From Rahnella bonaserana (lineage in GTDB: Bacteria > Pseudomonadota > Gammaproteobacteria > Enterobacterales > Enterobacteriaceae): DNA of 64,000 nt. Shown here piece after piece: positions 1 through 9,121 of the stretch. How positions within the stretch are numbered: position 1 is the stretch's first letter; each line of letters begins with the position of its first letter. The stretch covers positions 124,001 to 188,000 of the forward strand of contig NZ_JAFMOW010000065.1 of assembly GCF_019049675.1 (NCBI RefSeq). Direction: 5' to 3'. Position numbers and translations under genes: made by a program. Below the pieces are notes generated by a model. The model saw only the letters and a list, made by a program, of their open reading frames with translations, was not told where the DNA came from and ran no database searches.

Positions 1-3
1 GTC

Positions 4-747
4 CTAAGCCGGGTTATCAATGTCGATAAACATGACGTCCAGCCCGTGTTCCGCTGCCAGCCATTCGCCCAGCGCTTTCACGCCATAACGTTCTGTGGCG
101 TGATGGCCTGCGGCGTAGAAATGGATACCCATTTCACGCGCAATATGAATGGTTTGTTCTGACACTTCGCCGCTGATGAAGGCATCGACACCAAATTCTG
201 CCGCCTGCTGGATAAAGCCCTGACCGCCGCCGGAACACCAGGCAACGCGGCGAATTTCGGTCGGTCCGCCCTGCGAACTGTGCAGCACGTTGCGGTCCAG
301 AGTCACTTCTATGCGCTGACGCAGTTCTTCACCGGTCAGTGGCTTTTCCAGTTCGCCGTAAGGCACCAGCGGCATCACTTCACCCAGCACGTTAATCCCG
401 AACAGTTTCGCCAGCTGCGCGTTGTTTCCCAGTTCAGGATGCGCGTCCAGCGGCAGATGGTAACCGTATAAATTGGTATCACTGACCAGCAGCGTTTTCA
501 GGCGATTACGTTTCATTCCCCGGATCACTGCCGGTTCATTTTTCCAGAAATAACCGTGATGAACCAGAATCGCGTCAGCTTCCACGGCGATGGCAGCATC
601 CAGCAAATCCTGACACGCCGTCACGCCGGTCACCACGCGCTGCACGTTACGGCGGCCTTCTACCTGTAATCCATTGGGGGCGTAATCGTTGAAATTACTG
701 ACGTCCAGTTTCTGGTTGATCAGCATTTCCAGCTGGAGATTATTCAT
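4..747 (-). CDS. ybgI: YbgI/NIF3-family dinuclear metal protein
   Basis: This 247-residue protein is a full-length NIF3/DUF34 family member, the same size as E. coli YbgI. Members form toroidal hexamers with a two-metal site in each subunit. They are often labelled 'GTP cyclohydrolase 1 type 2 homologue', but the cellular role is not settled. The early ILVHHGYFWK motif and the late GHHATERYG motif carry the His/Glu metal ligands of the family. The ATG start aligns with the E. coli protein. In E. coli the gene adjoins the 5-oxoprolinase genes pxpBCA, which would lie beyond the left edge. Downstream is only the window end, so an operon cannot be judged. Confidence 0.95.
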   Translation of the reverse strand: MNNLQLEMLINQKLDVSNFNDYAPNGLQVEGRRNVQRVVTGVTACQDLLDAAIAVEADAILVHHGYFWKNEPAVIRGMKRNRLKTLLVSDTNLYGYHLPLDAHPELGNNAQLAKLFGINVLGEVMPLVPYGELEKPLTGEELRQRIEVTLDRNVLHSSQGGPTEIRRVAWCSGGGQGFIQQAAEFGVDAFISGEVSEQTIHIAREMGIHFYAAGHHATERYGVKALGEWLAAEHGLDVMFIDIDNPA

Positions 748-774
748 GGCGTTTCTCGTTATTAAATGAATGGT

Positions 775-1758
775 CTATTTGACCTCTAATTTATCACCCT
801 GCGCCATTCTGACAAACTTCACGCCCGGAGTATTGCCTTTCTCCAGCTGCGCCATAATTTCCTTTTCAGGATCCGCACCTGCTTTCAGACTCGGTTTGAC
901 GTGGCTGATAATCACCGTAAGGTCTTTCAGCGAACCCTCGCCCCCCGCGTATTGCTGCAAAATCCCCAGTTCTTTGAGCAACCAGTCCGGTGTCAGATGC
1001 CCGAACAGTTTGCTGTCAGGCACACCATCGGGATAAGACGTTTCAATGATGATCCCTTTCAGCCGTTTGGCTTTTACCTCATCACCCAGCACGCGCCAGA
1101 CGGTATCCAGGTTCTTCGATTTTTCGACTTCATCCGGGCCGGTATCGCCGAAGAAAGCAAACGACTCGTTATTACGGCTCACCAGAATCATGCTCGACGG
1201 CGTACCGCCATGGCTGAGGGGATAAATATTGCCGTCCAGACCGGTCAGCCCGAGTGAGAAACGCTGCGCCGGACGCTGCTGATTCAGGCGATACGTGCCG
1301 ATGCGCAAACCGCTGCCGGAGTCGGTGAAGTTAGGCCAGACGCGGCCATTGAAATAATGCTGACGCAGCGTACCGATGGTATCCGCCGTGCCGTAAATCG
1401 GTTTTTTGCTGTCTTCCGGCGAGCTGATAATCAGCCCCGCCAGATGGTCGAGATGACCGTGACTGATAAAGTATCCGCCAATCAGATTGCGAAAAACCGC
1501 GCCCTGCGGGGTCAGCGGTGCGGCATTTTCAGCGGTGACCTGCGGAAAACTGCCCTTATCCAGCGCCTTGCGGATGCCCGGCAAAACAGAACCGGCATCC
1601 AGCCCGAGATAGAGTTTTTGATCGTCACTTCTGATCAGGTACGAGGTGAGATTACCTTCTTCAACGCCGCCGTTCACGCCCAGCGCCACCACATCAAATC
1701 CGGCGGTGGCCTGTCCCGCCCAGCATGCCAGCATCAGCGCCAGCAGGTGTTTTTTCAT
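775..1758 (-). CDS. Periplasmic class II cyclic-nucleotide phosphodiesterase (CpdP/PDE1-like)
   Basis: The 327-residue protein has a cleavable signal peptide of about 19 residues ending AGQATA-GF, so it should act in the periplasm. Residues 100-114 read HGHLDHLAGLIISSP, which matches the class II phosphodiesterase signature H-x-H-L-D-H and supplies metallo-beta-lactamase-fold metal ligands. A later FGDTGPD motif fits the same fold. The family includes yeast PDE1 and Vibrio CpdP and hydrolyses 3',5'-cyclic nucleotides. Extracytoplasmic cAMP scavenging is an inference. I chose the ATG preceded by AGGAG, because the longer in-frame extension is Arg-rich and would mask the signal peptide. E. coli lacks this gene and has dtpD near this position. 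It reads toward ybgI and follows phrB at a short distance. Confidence 0.85.
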   Translation of the reverse strand: MKKHLLALMLACWAGQATAGFDVVALGVNGGVEEGNLTSYLIRSDDQKLYLGLDAGSVLPGIRKALDKGSFPQVTAENAAPLTPQGAVFRNLIGGYFISHGHLDHLAGLIISSPEDSKKPIYGTADTIGTLRQHYFNGRVWPNFTDSGSGLRIGTYRLNQQRPAQRFSLGLTGLDGNIYPLSHGGTPSSMILVSRNNESFAFFGDTGPDEVEKSKNLDTVWRVLGDEVKAKRLKGIIIETSYPDGVPDSKLFGHLTPDWLLKELGILQQYAGGEGSLKDLTVIISHVKPSLKAGADPEKEIMAQLEKGNTPGVKFVRMAQGDKLEVK

Positions 1759-1789
1759 CACATCGCTCCTTGTCGTGGTGAGAGTAAGG

Positions 1790-3220
1790 TCAGTCAGACC
1801 GGTTTTTTGCCGCCTCAAACGCCGCGAGCGTGTCTTTTCTCGCCCGCGCGTGATCAATAACCGGCTGCGGGTAGTCTAGCACGCGATGGTGTTTTTCCGC
1901 CCAGCGATGGGGTTGATGAATGTCTCTTTCTGGCACATCCGCCAGTTCAGGCACCCAGGCTTTGATAAAGCGTCCGGCTTTGTCAAAACGTTCACCCTGC
2001 GTGGTCGGGTTGAAAATACGGAAATACGGTGCGGCGTCGGTGCCGGTAGACGCGCCCCACTGCCAGCCACCATTGTTGGCCGCCAGATCGCCGTCGAGCA
2101 GTTGCGACATGAAATAACGCTCGCCTTCGCGCCAGTTGATCAGCAGATCTTTCACCAAAAAACTGGCGACAATCATACGCAGGCGGTTATGCATCCAGCC
2201 TGTCGCATTAAGCTGACGCATTGCCGCATCTACAATCGGATAACCGGTTTTCCCGTCTTTCCACGCCTGTAACTCTTCCGGTGCATGACGCCAGCGCACG
2301 TTGTCGGTCCATTCCACAAATGGCTGATGCTTGCAAAGCTTAGGCCAGGCGACAATCAGATGACGATAAAACTCACGCCACACCAGCTCATTCAGCCAGC
2401 CAAACGCGCCGCCGTCGGTTTTCTCCAGCACATCCGGACATTCGGTGCGCAGACGGTTAAGACACTGACGCGGCGAAAGCACACCGATAGCCAGATAAGG
2501 CGACAGCGAACTGGTGCCGTCGACCGCCGGTAAATCGCGCTGTTCAAGATAATCCTGTACCTGCTCACGGCAGAAACTGCGCAACTGATGACGGGCAGCT
2601 TCTTCGCCAATCGCAAAATCATCACCAATATCGGCAAGAGGATAATCGAATGGCATCAGCCGGTGTATCACCACTTTTCCGGCATTTTCCCGGGCTGGTG
2701 GCGCAGGCAAAGAACGGCTGTCGGATTCAGTCAGGCGGGATAAAAACGCGCGGCGAAAAGGCGTATAAACCTTGTACATCTCATTATTGCCGGTCGTGAC
2801 CGAACCCGGCGGCAGCAGCAGGCTGTCGTCAAACGCGTGGCAGATGACCGATTCACTGACCGCGTTCTCCAGTGCAGCGTCCCGCTGACGTTCATTGAAT
2901 TCATACTGTTTGTTGTAAAACAGGGCATCCACTTTTTCGGCTTTACAGAAATCCCTCAGCCAGTCCACGCTTTCAGCAAAATCATCACACTGATGGTAAT
3001 GCAGTCCGATACCGCGCTCAGCCAGAGAATGTTGCAGTGCCTGAAGATGCTGATAGATAAACATCGCCTGCCGTGGTGCCATTTCATGCTGTTTCCACTG
3101 TTCCGGCGTGGCGATAAAAAGGGCAATCACACGCACCTGCGGGTCTTCACAGGCAGCATGCAACGCGCGGTTATCGGTTATCCGCAGGTCATTGCGGAAC
3201 CAGACTAAATGCGTGGTCAT
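1790..3220 (-). CDS. phrB: Deoxyribodipyrimidine photolyase (CPD photolyase)
   Basis: This 476-residue class I photolyase (E. coli 472) repairs cyclobutane pyrimidine dimers using blue or near-UV light. The N-terminal HLVWFRNDLRITDN segment belongs to the antenna-chromophore (MTHF) Rossmann domain. The C-terminal helical FAD domain contains the conserved WGASTGTDAAPYFRIFNP stretch. The ATG has an excellent AAGGAG ribosome-binding site. The gene starts about 10 bases after the ybgA stop codon, so the two form a ybgA-phrB operon as in E. coli. The dyad before ybgA is therefore likely to control both genes. Confidence 0.97.
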   Translation of the reverse strand: MTTHLVWFRNDLRITDNRALHAACEDPQVRVIALFIATPEQWKQHEMAPRQAMFIYQHLQALQHSLAERGIGLHYHQCDDFAESVDWLRDFCKAEKVDALFYNKQYEFNERQRDAALENAVSESVICHAFDDSLLLPPGSVTTGNNEMYKVYTPFRRAFLSRLTESDSRSLPAPPARENAGKVVIHRLMPFDYPLADIGDDFAIGEEAARHQLRSFCREQVQDYLEQRDLPAVDGTSSLSPYLAIGVLSPRQCLNRLRTECPDVLEKTDGGAFGWLNELVWREFYRHLIVAWPKLCKHQPFVEWTDNVRWRHAPEELQAWKDGKTGYPIVDAAMRQLNATGWMHNRLRMIVASFLVKDLLINWREGERYFMSQLLDGDLAANNGGWQWGASTGTDAAPYFRIFNPTTQGERFDKAGRFIKAWVPELADVPERDIHQPHRWAEKHHRVLDYPQPVIDHARARKDTLAAFEAAKNRSD

Positions 3221-3230
3221 AACACTCCTT

Positions 3231-4184
3231 TTAATGTCCGTATCGAAGTTTTAGTGCTTCCGGATAAGGCTCGAAATAACGCTGGTCAGCCAGATAAGCG
3301 TCCGGATATTCCGACATGTAATGTTTGAGCAACGTGATGGGCGCCAGCAGCGGCTGCATGCCCTGACGGTAACGGTCGATAAGCCCGGCCAGTTCCTGAC
3401 GTTGTGGCGAGCTCAGCTGTTTGCGGAAATATCCCTGCACGTGCATCAGCACATTGGTGTGATTGCGTCGCGTGGCTTTATGGCTCAGCAGATTCATCAG
3501 CCGCAGGCGGTATTCTTTAAAGTATTCCTCGAGGGAATCCCATTCGGCCATCGCGGCAACGAAACGCCCCAGCTCGCGGTATTCCGGCTGCGAATGGGCC
3601 AGCAAAATAAGTTTATAACGGCTGTGGAAAGCCATCAGTTTGCCACGCGTCAGCCCGCTTTCGCGCAGCTGATTCAGCTCAAACAGCGCGAAGACGCGCT
3701 CGACAAAGTTCTCGCGTAACACCGGATCATTGAGCCGCCCGTCTTCTTCCACAGGCAGCCATGGATGCTGTTTCATCAGCTCAGCGGTATAAATCCCAAC
3801 GCCGGATTTTTTGGCATCTTTACCGTTGGCGCTGTACACACGCACACGCTCCATCCCGCAGCTGGGCGATTTTGCACAGACGATATAGCCGCAAAGATGA
3901 TCCAGCGGTGCAACGCGTTTCTCCGCATAGGCTTGCATCTTCTCAGTGATATCGGTGGTGTCGTCGTTGCTGAAACGCATGATCACGCCGTCATCGTGTT
4001 TAATCAGACGCAGCGCCGCACGGGGTGCCGGTAAGCCGATGGCCATTTCCGGGCAGATCGACTCAAAGCGCACATAAGGCGACAACTGCTCGACAGCAAA
4101 CGCCAGGCGTTTATGACCGCCATCGAATCGGACGTTGTCCCCCAACAGACATGCACTGATGCCAACTGGAATTGTTTTCGCCAT
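3231..4184 (-). CDS. ybgA: YbgA, DUF523-DUF1722 protein (thiouracil-desulfidase-related)
   Basis: The 317-residue protein has an N-terminal DUF523 domain (about residues 5-150) and a C-terminal DUF1722 domain. DUF523 cysteines appear in SACLLG (C12), SICPEM (C44) and SPSCGM (C109). In the related enzyme TudS, which desulfurates 2-thiouracil, such cysteines hold a catalytic [4Fe-4S] cluster. An Fe-S desulfidase role for this protein is plausible but unproven. It is the first gene of an operon with phrB. A MerR-type dyad lies 55-98 bases before the start codon. The start has a GGGAG Shine-Dalgarno sequence. Confidence 0.9.
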   Translation of the reverse strand: MAKTIPVGISACLLGDNVRFDGGHKRLAFAVEQLSPYVRFESICPEMAIGLPAPRAALRLIKHDDGVIMRFSNDDTTDITEKMQAYAEKRVAPLDHLCGYIVCAKSPSCGMERVRVYSANGKDAKKSGVGIYTAELMKQHPWLPVEEDGRLNDPVLRENFVERVFALFELNQLRESGLTRGKLMAFHSRYKLILLAHSQPEYRELGRFVAAMAEWDSLEEYFKEYRLRLMNLLSHKATRRNHTNVLMHVQGYFRKQLSSPQRQELAGLIDRYRQGMQPLLAPITLLKHYMSEYPDAYLADQRYFEPYPEALKLRYGH

Positions 4185-4238
4185 GGTCAGCTCCCGGGTT
4201 TGAGAAAAAAGAGCGGTGCCTGAACTTCATCACCTGTA

Positions 4239-4282
4239 TGTATAACCTTAGCACAAGTTATACATAAAAATAATGTTGTACA
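4239..4282 (-). promoter_or_regulatory. Candidate LitR/CarH-type MerR operator before ybgA-phrB
   Basis: Seen directly: TATACA at 4259-4264, exactly 12 bases, then TGTACA at 4277-4282. A second inverted repeat, ATGTATAAC (4238-4246) and GTTATACAT (4257-4265), overlaps it. The TATACA-N12-TGTACA layout fits the operator I recall for class II LitR regulators of Pseudomonas, T(G/A)TACA-N12-TGTA(C/T)A, which control photolyase and related genes in light. On the minus strand the TATACA-like elements could also serve as a -10. No MerR-family gene lies in this window, so the regulator would be encoded elsewhere. Confidence 0.55.
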
Positions 4283-4298
4283 GGTTTATCGACAAGCA

Positions 4299-4328
4299 AT
4301 AAAAAACCCCGCGGGGAAACGGGGTTTC
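4299..4328 (-). terminator. Rho-independent terminator after ybfA
   Basis: AAACCCC (4304-4310) pairs with GGGGTTT (4321-4327), and a run of six A on the plus strand becomes a U tract in minus-strand RNA. It ends ybfA transcription before the ybgA operon. Confidence 0.7.
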
Positions 4329-4344
4329 TTAAACTTCTCAGGTT

Positions 4345-4465
4345 AGTCCCGAGTCATTGGCGTTGCAGCAAGACGGCAAATGAGCAAATCCCGATGAGCT
4401 GACTGAGGTCAGTGATTCGGGTGAGCGAATGTAGCCAACGCAGCTGCGGCGTCAAGGACGACCGG
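4345..4465 (+). repeat. ERIC element A
   Basis: The sequence has the ERIC layout: left arm with GTTGCAGCAAG, central AGCTGACTGAGGTCAGTGA dyad, then GTGAGCGAATG and CCAACGCAGCTGCGGCGTC. It lies between the ybfA stop codon and the ybfA terminator. Its ends (GAGTCATTGG...GTCAAGGACGA) belong to a variant subfamily shared with elements B and D. Confidence 0.85.
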
Positions 4466-4471
4466 AATAAA

Positions 4472-4687
4472 TTAATAAAAATCCTGGGTCGCCATCTCAG
4501 CATGACTCAGCCACACCGGCTTATCGCTGGTTTTCATCCAGACGCGGTGTAAATAGCTGTAAAAACGGGCGCGGTCAGCGCGGAACAGCATGACCGGCAG
4601 AGCCAGCACACCGGCGGCGATAACAAAAGCGCGGCGGGCCAGTATGCGGGTCATTGTATATGGCGTGTAATCAGTCATATCACTCAT
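4472..4687 (-). CDS. ybfA: YbfA family small membrane protein (DUF2517)
   Basis: The 71-residue protein is clearly orthologous to E. coli YbfA (68 residues). It shares [24 protein letters not shown] and KTSDKPVW and ends in DFY. One hydrophobic segment (about residues 20-36) suggests an inner-membrane anchor. Its function is unknown. It is divergent from kdpF, as in E. coli. The first ATG has an AGGAG site and is preferred, although in-frame Met4 and Met12 are alternatives. The gene is enclosed by two ERIC elements, A beyond its stop codon and F just before its start codon. Confidence 0.9.
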   Translation of the reverse strand: MSDMTDYTPYTMTRILARRAFVIAAGVLALPVMLFRADRARFYSYLHRVWMKTSDKPVWLSHAEMATQDFY

Positions 4688-4707
4688 GGCGTTGCTCCTG
4701 TTCTGTA

Positions 4708-4828
4708 ACCTTCATCCTTCAGTCTGCTCCTGTGTTGGCTGCCTTCACTCATCGCGGTCACATACTTTTGTATGCTCCCGGAATTCGCTCAGTTGCCGCC
4801 TTGGTGCAACCAGAATGATTTTGGTTAT
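4708..4828 (-). repeat. ERIC element F (reverse orientation)
   Basis: Read on the minus strand it shows GGTTGCACCAAGGCGGCAAC, a central GAGCATAC/GTATGTGA dyad, GATGAGTGAAGGCAGCCAAC and a GAAGGATGAAGG end, which is the ERIC layout. It begins about 20 bases upstream of the ybfA start codon, so ybfA transcription must start within or beyond it. It is inverted relative to element B. Confidence 0.8.
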
Positions 4829-4990
4829 GAATTTTCCGGAAAGTGTAAGTTGTGAAAAATATACTGCAATTGATGAAATTTTACTACTCATCTGACCACT
4901 TTAATGTGTAAATTTTCGCCAATTTTTGGCTATCACTGTAACTGAGTTACAGAATGGTTAAATAAATACGCAATTAAAGTTAATCACTAA

Positions 4991-5110
4991 TTCCTAAGTC
5001 ATTGGAGTCACAGCAAGGCACCCAGCGAAAGAATCCCGATGAGCTGACTCAGGTCAGTGATTCGGGTTATTGAGCGCAGGTAACGCCGCTGTGGTTTCTA
5101 GGACGAAGGA
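4991..5110 (+). repeat. ERIC element B, abutting the kdp promoter
   Basis: It contains AAGTCATTGGAGTCACAGC, then CCCGATGAGCTGACTCAGG with TCAGTGATTCGGG, then AACGCCGCTG and GGACGAAGG. It ends only 3 bases before the KdpE box, so it forms the immediate upstream boundary of the kdp promoter. It is more diverged at its right end than A or D. The rest of the 527-base ybfA-kdpF gap (4829-4990) is AT-rich and shows no gene. Confidence 0.8.
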
Positions 5111-5113
5111 ATT

Positions 5114-5130
5114 TTTATACTTTTTTTACA
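5114..5130 (+). promoter_or_regulatory. KdpE-binding site of the kdpFABC promoter
   Basis: TTTATACTTTTTTTACA matches the T-rich KdpE operator upstream of E. coli kdpF. It lies 85 bases before the kdpF start codon, as expected for activation by phosphorylated KdpE under potassium limitation or osmotic upshift. Confidence 0.85.
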
Positions 5131-5214
5131 CGCACGAACCCTTTCTTTTCAGGATCTTTTCCCGCCTTTCCTTATTCTCGCCACAACATAAAAACACACC
5201 TGTGGAGGTGGATT

Positions 5215-5304
5215 GTGAGTGTTGGCGTAATCTGCGGCGCATTACTGGTTCTTCTGCTGCTCGGCTATCTGGTTTATGCCCTGCTGAATGCGGAGGATTT
5301 TTAA
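5215..5304 (+). CDS. kdpF: KdpF, small subunit of the Kdp potassium pump
   Basis: This 29-residue single-span membrane peptide reads VSVGVICGALLVLLLLGYLV then YALLNAEDF. It matches E. coli KdpF, also 29 residues, nearly throughout. It stabilises the KdpFABC complex at the inner membrane. It starts at GTG behind a GGAGG ribosome-binding site. Its TAA stop codon is followed immediately by the kdpA ATG with no gap, so the two are translationally linked. Confidence 0.95.
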   Translation: MSVGVICGALLVLLLLGYLVYALLNAEDF

Positions 5305-6993
5305 ATGGCCGCAACCGGATTCTTACTGATTGCCAGTTTTATGCTGGTGCTTTTGCTGCTGGCAAAACCACTGGGTAACTTTATTGCTCAACTGATCGAA
5401 GGACAGCCCGGCGCATTTATTCAGCGCATAGAAAACGGTGTTTTACGCACGTCTGGCAGCAGTCATGCCGAAATGAACTGGTGGCAGTACGCGCTGGCGA
5501 TCATGGTATTCAACATTCTGGGCATCATCGTGCTGATGGCGATGCTGATGGCGCAGGGCGTGTTGCCGATGAATCCGCAACATTTTGGCGGACTGTCATG
5601 GGATCTGGCCTTTAACACCTCGGTAAGTTTCGTCACCAACACCAACTGGCAGGCTTACAGCGGCGAAAGCACTCTGAGCTATCTCAGTCAGATGGTCGGG
5701 CTGACCGTCCAAAACTTCCTCTCTGCGGCCACCGGTATCGCGGTAGCGTTCGCCCTGATCCGCGCCTTTGCGCGCCCTTCAGCGCAGACCATCGGCAACG
5801 CCTGGACAGATTTATGGCGCATCACGCTGTATCTGCTGCTGCCGGTATCCTTCCTGCTGGCGCTGTTTTTCGTCAGTCAGGGCGTACTGCAAAACTTTGA
5901 AGCGTATCAGCACATCACGACGCTGGAAGGCCTGCAACAGACCTTGCCGATGGGGCCGGTGGCTTCTCAGGAAGCGATCAAAATGCTCGGCACCAACGGC
6001 GGTGGCTTCTTTGGCGCTAACTCCGCGCATCCGTTTGAGAACCCGACTGCGCTGACCAACATGGTGCAGATGCTGGCGATTTTCATTATCCCGTGCGCGC
6101 TGTGCTTCGCATTTGGCCGGGTGGTCGGCGACAACCGCCAGGGTCATGCGCTGGTCTGGGCGATGTCGGTCATTTTCGTCGTCTCCGTGGTGGTGGTGAT
6201 GTATGCCGAACTCAAAGGCAATCCACACTTCACGATGCTCGGTGCTGACAGCAACTTCAATATGGAAGGTAAGGAAAGCCGCTTCGGCATTCTGGCTTCA
6301 GCGATGTATGCGGTAGTCACGACGGCGGCCTCGTGCGGTGCGGTCAACGCCATGCACGATTCCTTCACCGCACTCGGCGGCATGGTGCCTATGTGGCTGA
6401 TGCAGATTGGTGAAGTGGTGTTCGGCGGCGTCGGTTCCGGCCTGTACGGCATGCTGTTGTTCGTGTTGCTGACGGTGTTTATCGCCGGGCTGATGATCGG
6501 CCGCACGCCGGAATATCTCGGTAAGAAAATTGACGTTTACGACATGAAGATGACCGCACTGGCGATTCTGGTCACACCGACGCTGGTGCTGCTCGGCACC
6601 GCGCTGGCGCTGGTCACCGATGCCGGTCGCGCGGGGATTGCTAACCCCGGCGCACACGGTTTCAGTGAAGTGCTGTATGCGGTGTCTTCCGCCGCTAACA
6701 ACAACGGCAGCGCCTTTGCCGGGCTGAGTGTTAACACACCGTTCTACAACCTGTTGCTGGCAACATGCATGTTCTTCGGCCGCTTCGGGGTGATCATTCC
6801 TGTACTGGCGATTGCCGGTTCACTGGTGGCGAAAAAGCGCCAGCAGGCAGGTAACGGCACCTTACCCACATCCGGCCCGCTGTTTATCGGTTTACTGGTC
6901 GGCACGGTGTTGTTAGTCGGCGCGCTGACTTTTGTTCCGGCACTGGCCCTGGGACCGGTCGCGGAACATTTGCAGGTCTGGTCAGCACAGTAA
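5305..6993 (+). CDS. kdpA: Potassium-transporting ATPase subunit KdpA
   Basis: KdpA is the potassium-selective channel-like subunit of the high-affinity KdpFABC P-type ATPase and belongs to the SKT superfamily. The 562-residue protein (E. coli 557) is strongly hydrophobic, with about ten membrane spans. It keeps the pore-loop signatures [34 protein letters not shown] and [13 protein letters not shown], which build the selectivity filter. It is the second gene of a complete kdp operon and is followed by kdpB after 43 bases. Confidence 0.98.
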   Translation: MAATGFLLIASFMLVLLLLAKPLGNFIAQLIEGQPGAFIQRIENGVLRTSGSSHAEMNWWQYALAIMVFNILGIIVLMAMLMAQGVLPMNPQHFGGLSWDLAFNTSVSFVTNTNWQAYSGESTLSYLSQMVGLTVQNFLSAATGIAVAFALIRAFARPSAQTIGNAWTDLWRITLYLLLPVSFLLALFFVSQGVLQNFEAYQHITTLEGLQQTLPMGPVASQEAIKMLGTNGGGFFGANSAHPFENPTALTNMVQMLAIFIIPCALCFAFGRVVGDNRQGHALVWAMSVIFVVSVVVVMYAELKGNPHFTMLGADSNFNMEGKESRFGILASAMYAVVTTAASCGAVNAMHDSFTALGGMVPMWLMQIGEVVFGGVGSGLYGMLLFVLLTVFIAGLMIGRTPEYLGKKIDVYDMKMTALAILVTPTLVLLGTALALVTDAGRAGIANPGAHGFSEVLYAVSSAANNNGSAFAGLSVNTPFYNLLLATCMFFGRFGVIIPVLAIAGSLVAKKRQQAGNGTLPTSGPLFIGLLVGTVLLVGALTFVPALALGPVAEHLQVWSAQ

Positions 6994-7036
6994 TGCTGCG
7001 TAACTCGTTGAACTGATGAATATAGAGACTAAAAAG

Positions 7037-9103
7037 ATGAGTCGTAAACAACGTGCGTTATTTGAACCCCGTCTGATCCGCACTGCCCTGCTGGATTCGG
7101 TGAAGAAACTGGATCCCCGCGTTCAGTGGCGCAATCCGGTGATGTTCGTGGTGTATCTGGGCAGCATTCTGACCACGCTTATCTGGCTGGCGATTTTGCT
7201 GCACCGTACCGAAGGCAGCGCGGCTTTTACCGGCAGCGTATCGCTGTGGCTGTGGTTCACCGTGCTGTTTGCTAACTTCGCCGAAGCGCTGGCGGAAGGC
7301 CGCAGCAAGGCGCAGGCGCAGAGTCTGAAAGGCGTGCAGAAAACCAGCTGGGCGAAAAAGATTTATGAATCGCGCCCTGAATCACCGGTGATCAAAGTCG
7401 CAGCCGATACATTGCGTAAAGGCGATTACGTGCTGATCGAAGCCGGCGATACCGTGCCGTGCGACGGCGAAGTGCTGATCGGCGGCGCATCGGTAGACGA
7501 AAGCGCCATTACCGGTGAATCTGCGCCGGTGATCCGCGAATCGGGCGGCGACTTCTCCTCAGTTACCGGCGGGACCCGCGTGTTGTCCGACTGGCTGGTG
7601 GTCGAGTGTTCTGCGAACCCGGGTGATACCTTCCTCGACCGCATGATTGCAATGGTCGAAGGCGCCAAACGTCGTAAAACACCAAACGAAGTGGCGCTGA
7701 CGATTTTGCTGGTGGCACTGACGCTGGTGTTCGTGCTGGCGACGGCCACGCTATATCCGTTCTCGCTGTTCAGCGTGGATGCCAGTCATGCCGGTATTCC
7801 GGTCACCGTCACCGTGCTGGTCGCGCTGCTGGTGTGTCTGATCCCGACCACCATCGGTGGTTTGTTATCGGCTATCGGCGTGGCGGGCATGAGCCGCATG
7901 CTGGAAGCCAACGTGATTGCTACCAGTGGCCGTGCGGTGGAAGCCGCCGGTGACGTGGATGTGTTGCTGCTGGATAAAACCGGCACCATCACGCTGGGTA
8001 ACCGCCAGGCCTCGCAGTTCCTGCCCGCGCCTCAGGTGACGGAACAGGAACTGGCCGATGCCGCGCAGTTATCCTCTCTGGCTGATGAAACACCGGAGGG
8101 CCGCAGTATCGTGGTGCTGGCGAAGCAGCGCTTTAATCTGCGCGAACGCGATATTCATTCGCTGAATGCGACCTTTGTACCCTTTTCCGCGCAAACCCGC
8201 ATGAGCGGCGTTAACGTCGGCGAGCGCAGTATTCGTAAAGGCGCGGTGGATGCCATCCGTCGTCATGTGGAATCCAACGGCGGCACCTTCCCTAAAGCTG
8301 TCGATGGTCTGGTTGAAAATGTGGCGCGTAAAGGCGGCACGCCGCTGGTGGTGGCTGAAGGCGCGAAAGTGCTGGGCGTGGTTGAGCTGAAAGATATCGT
8401 CAAAGGCGGCATCAAGGAACGTTTCGCCGAGCTGCGCAAAATGGGCATTAAAACGGTGATGATCACCGGGGATAACCGTCTGACTGCCGCCGCCATTGCT
8501 GCTGAAGCGGGTGTCGATGATTTTCTGGCAGAAGCCACGCCGGAAGCCAAACTGGCATTGATTCGTCAGTACCAGTCGGAAGGCCGTTTAGTGGCGATGA
8601 CCGGTGACGGTACCAACGACGCCCCTGCTCTGGCGCAGGCCGATGTGGCGGTGGCGATGAACTCCGGTACACAGGCGGCAAAAGAAGCCGGGAACATGGT
8701 CGATCTTGATTCCAACCCGACCAAGCTGATTGAAGTGGTACATATCGGTAAACAGATGCTGATGACGCGCGGCTCACTGACCACCTTCAGTATCGCCAAC
8801 GACGTGGCGAAGTATTTCGCCATCATCCCGGCAGCGTTTGCGGCGACCTATCCGCAGCTCAATGCACTGAACGTGATGCATCTGACATCGCCGTCGTCGG
8901 CCATTATGTCGGCGGTCATTTTCAACGCCCTGGTGATTGTGTTCCTGATCCCGCTGGCGCTGAAAGGCGTGAGCTATAAAGCCATGAGTGCCGCCGCCCT
9001 GCTGCGCCGGAATCTGTGGATTTATGGCGTCGGCGGGCTGCTGGTACCCTTTGCGGGTATCAAACTGATTGACGTGATCCTGACCGTTTTACATCTGAGC
9101 TGA
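7037..9103 (+). CDS. kdpB: Potassium-transporting ATPase ATP-binding subunit KdpB
   Basis: KdpB is the P-type ATPase subunit that powers potassium import. From the chosen start it has 688 residues (E. coli 682). The actuator-domain TGES is at 159-162, whose serine is the known inhibitory phosphorylation site in E. coli. The phosphorylated aspartate is D313 in DKTGT, and [12 protein letters not shown] forms the P-domain hinge. I chose the MSRKQ start because it aligns with E. coli KdpB. An upstream in-frame ATG at 7016 would add seven residues. Neither start has a strong Shine-Dalgarno sequence. Confidence 0.97.
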   Translation: MSRKQRALFEPRLIRTALLDSVKKLDPRVQWRNPVMFVVYLGSILTTLIWLAILLHRTEGSAAFTGSVSLWLWFTVLFANFAEALAEGRSKAQAQSLKGVQKTSWAKKIYESRPESPVIKVAADTLRKGDYVLIEAGDTVPCDGEVLIGGASVDESAITGESAPVIRESGGDFSSVTGGTRVLSDWLVVECSANPGDTFLDRMIAMVEGAKRRKTPNEVALTILLVALTLVFVLATATLYPFSLFSVDASHAGIPVTVTVLVALLVCLIPTTIGGLLSAIGVAGMSRMLEANVIATSGRAVEAAGDVDVLLLDKTGTITLGNRQASQFLPAPQVTEQELADAAQLSSLADETPEGRSIVVLAKQRFNLRERDIHSLNATFVPFSAQTRMSGVNVGERSIRKGAVDAIRRHVESNGGTFPKAVDGLVENVARKGGTPLVVAEGAKVLGVVELKDIVKGGIKERFAELRKMGIKTVMITGDNRLTAAAIAAEAGVDDFLAEATPEAKLALIRQYQSEGRLVAMTGDGTNDAPALAQADVAVAMNSGTQAAKEAGNMVDLDSNPTKLIEVVHIGKQMLMTRGSLTTFSIANDVAKYFAIIPAAFAATYPQLNALNVMHLTSPSSAIMSAVIFNALVIVFLIPLALKGVSYKAMSAAALLRRNLWIYGVGGLLVPFAGIKLIDVILTVLHLS

Positions 9104-9121
9104 TTTTTGAGGAAGACTATT

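Noticed and set aside
4686-4895. Possible 69-codon plus-strand gene before kdpF
   Set aside because: It runs through ERIC element F and has a Cys/Ser-rich product without similarity, so the frame is incidental.
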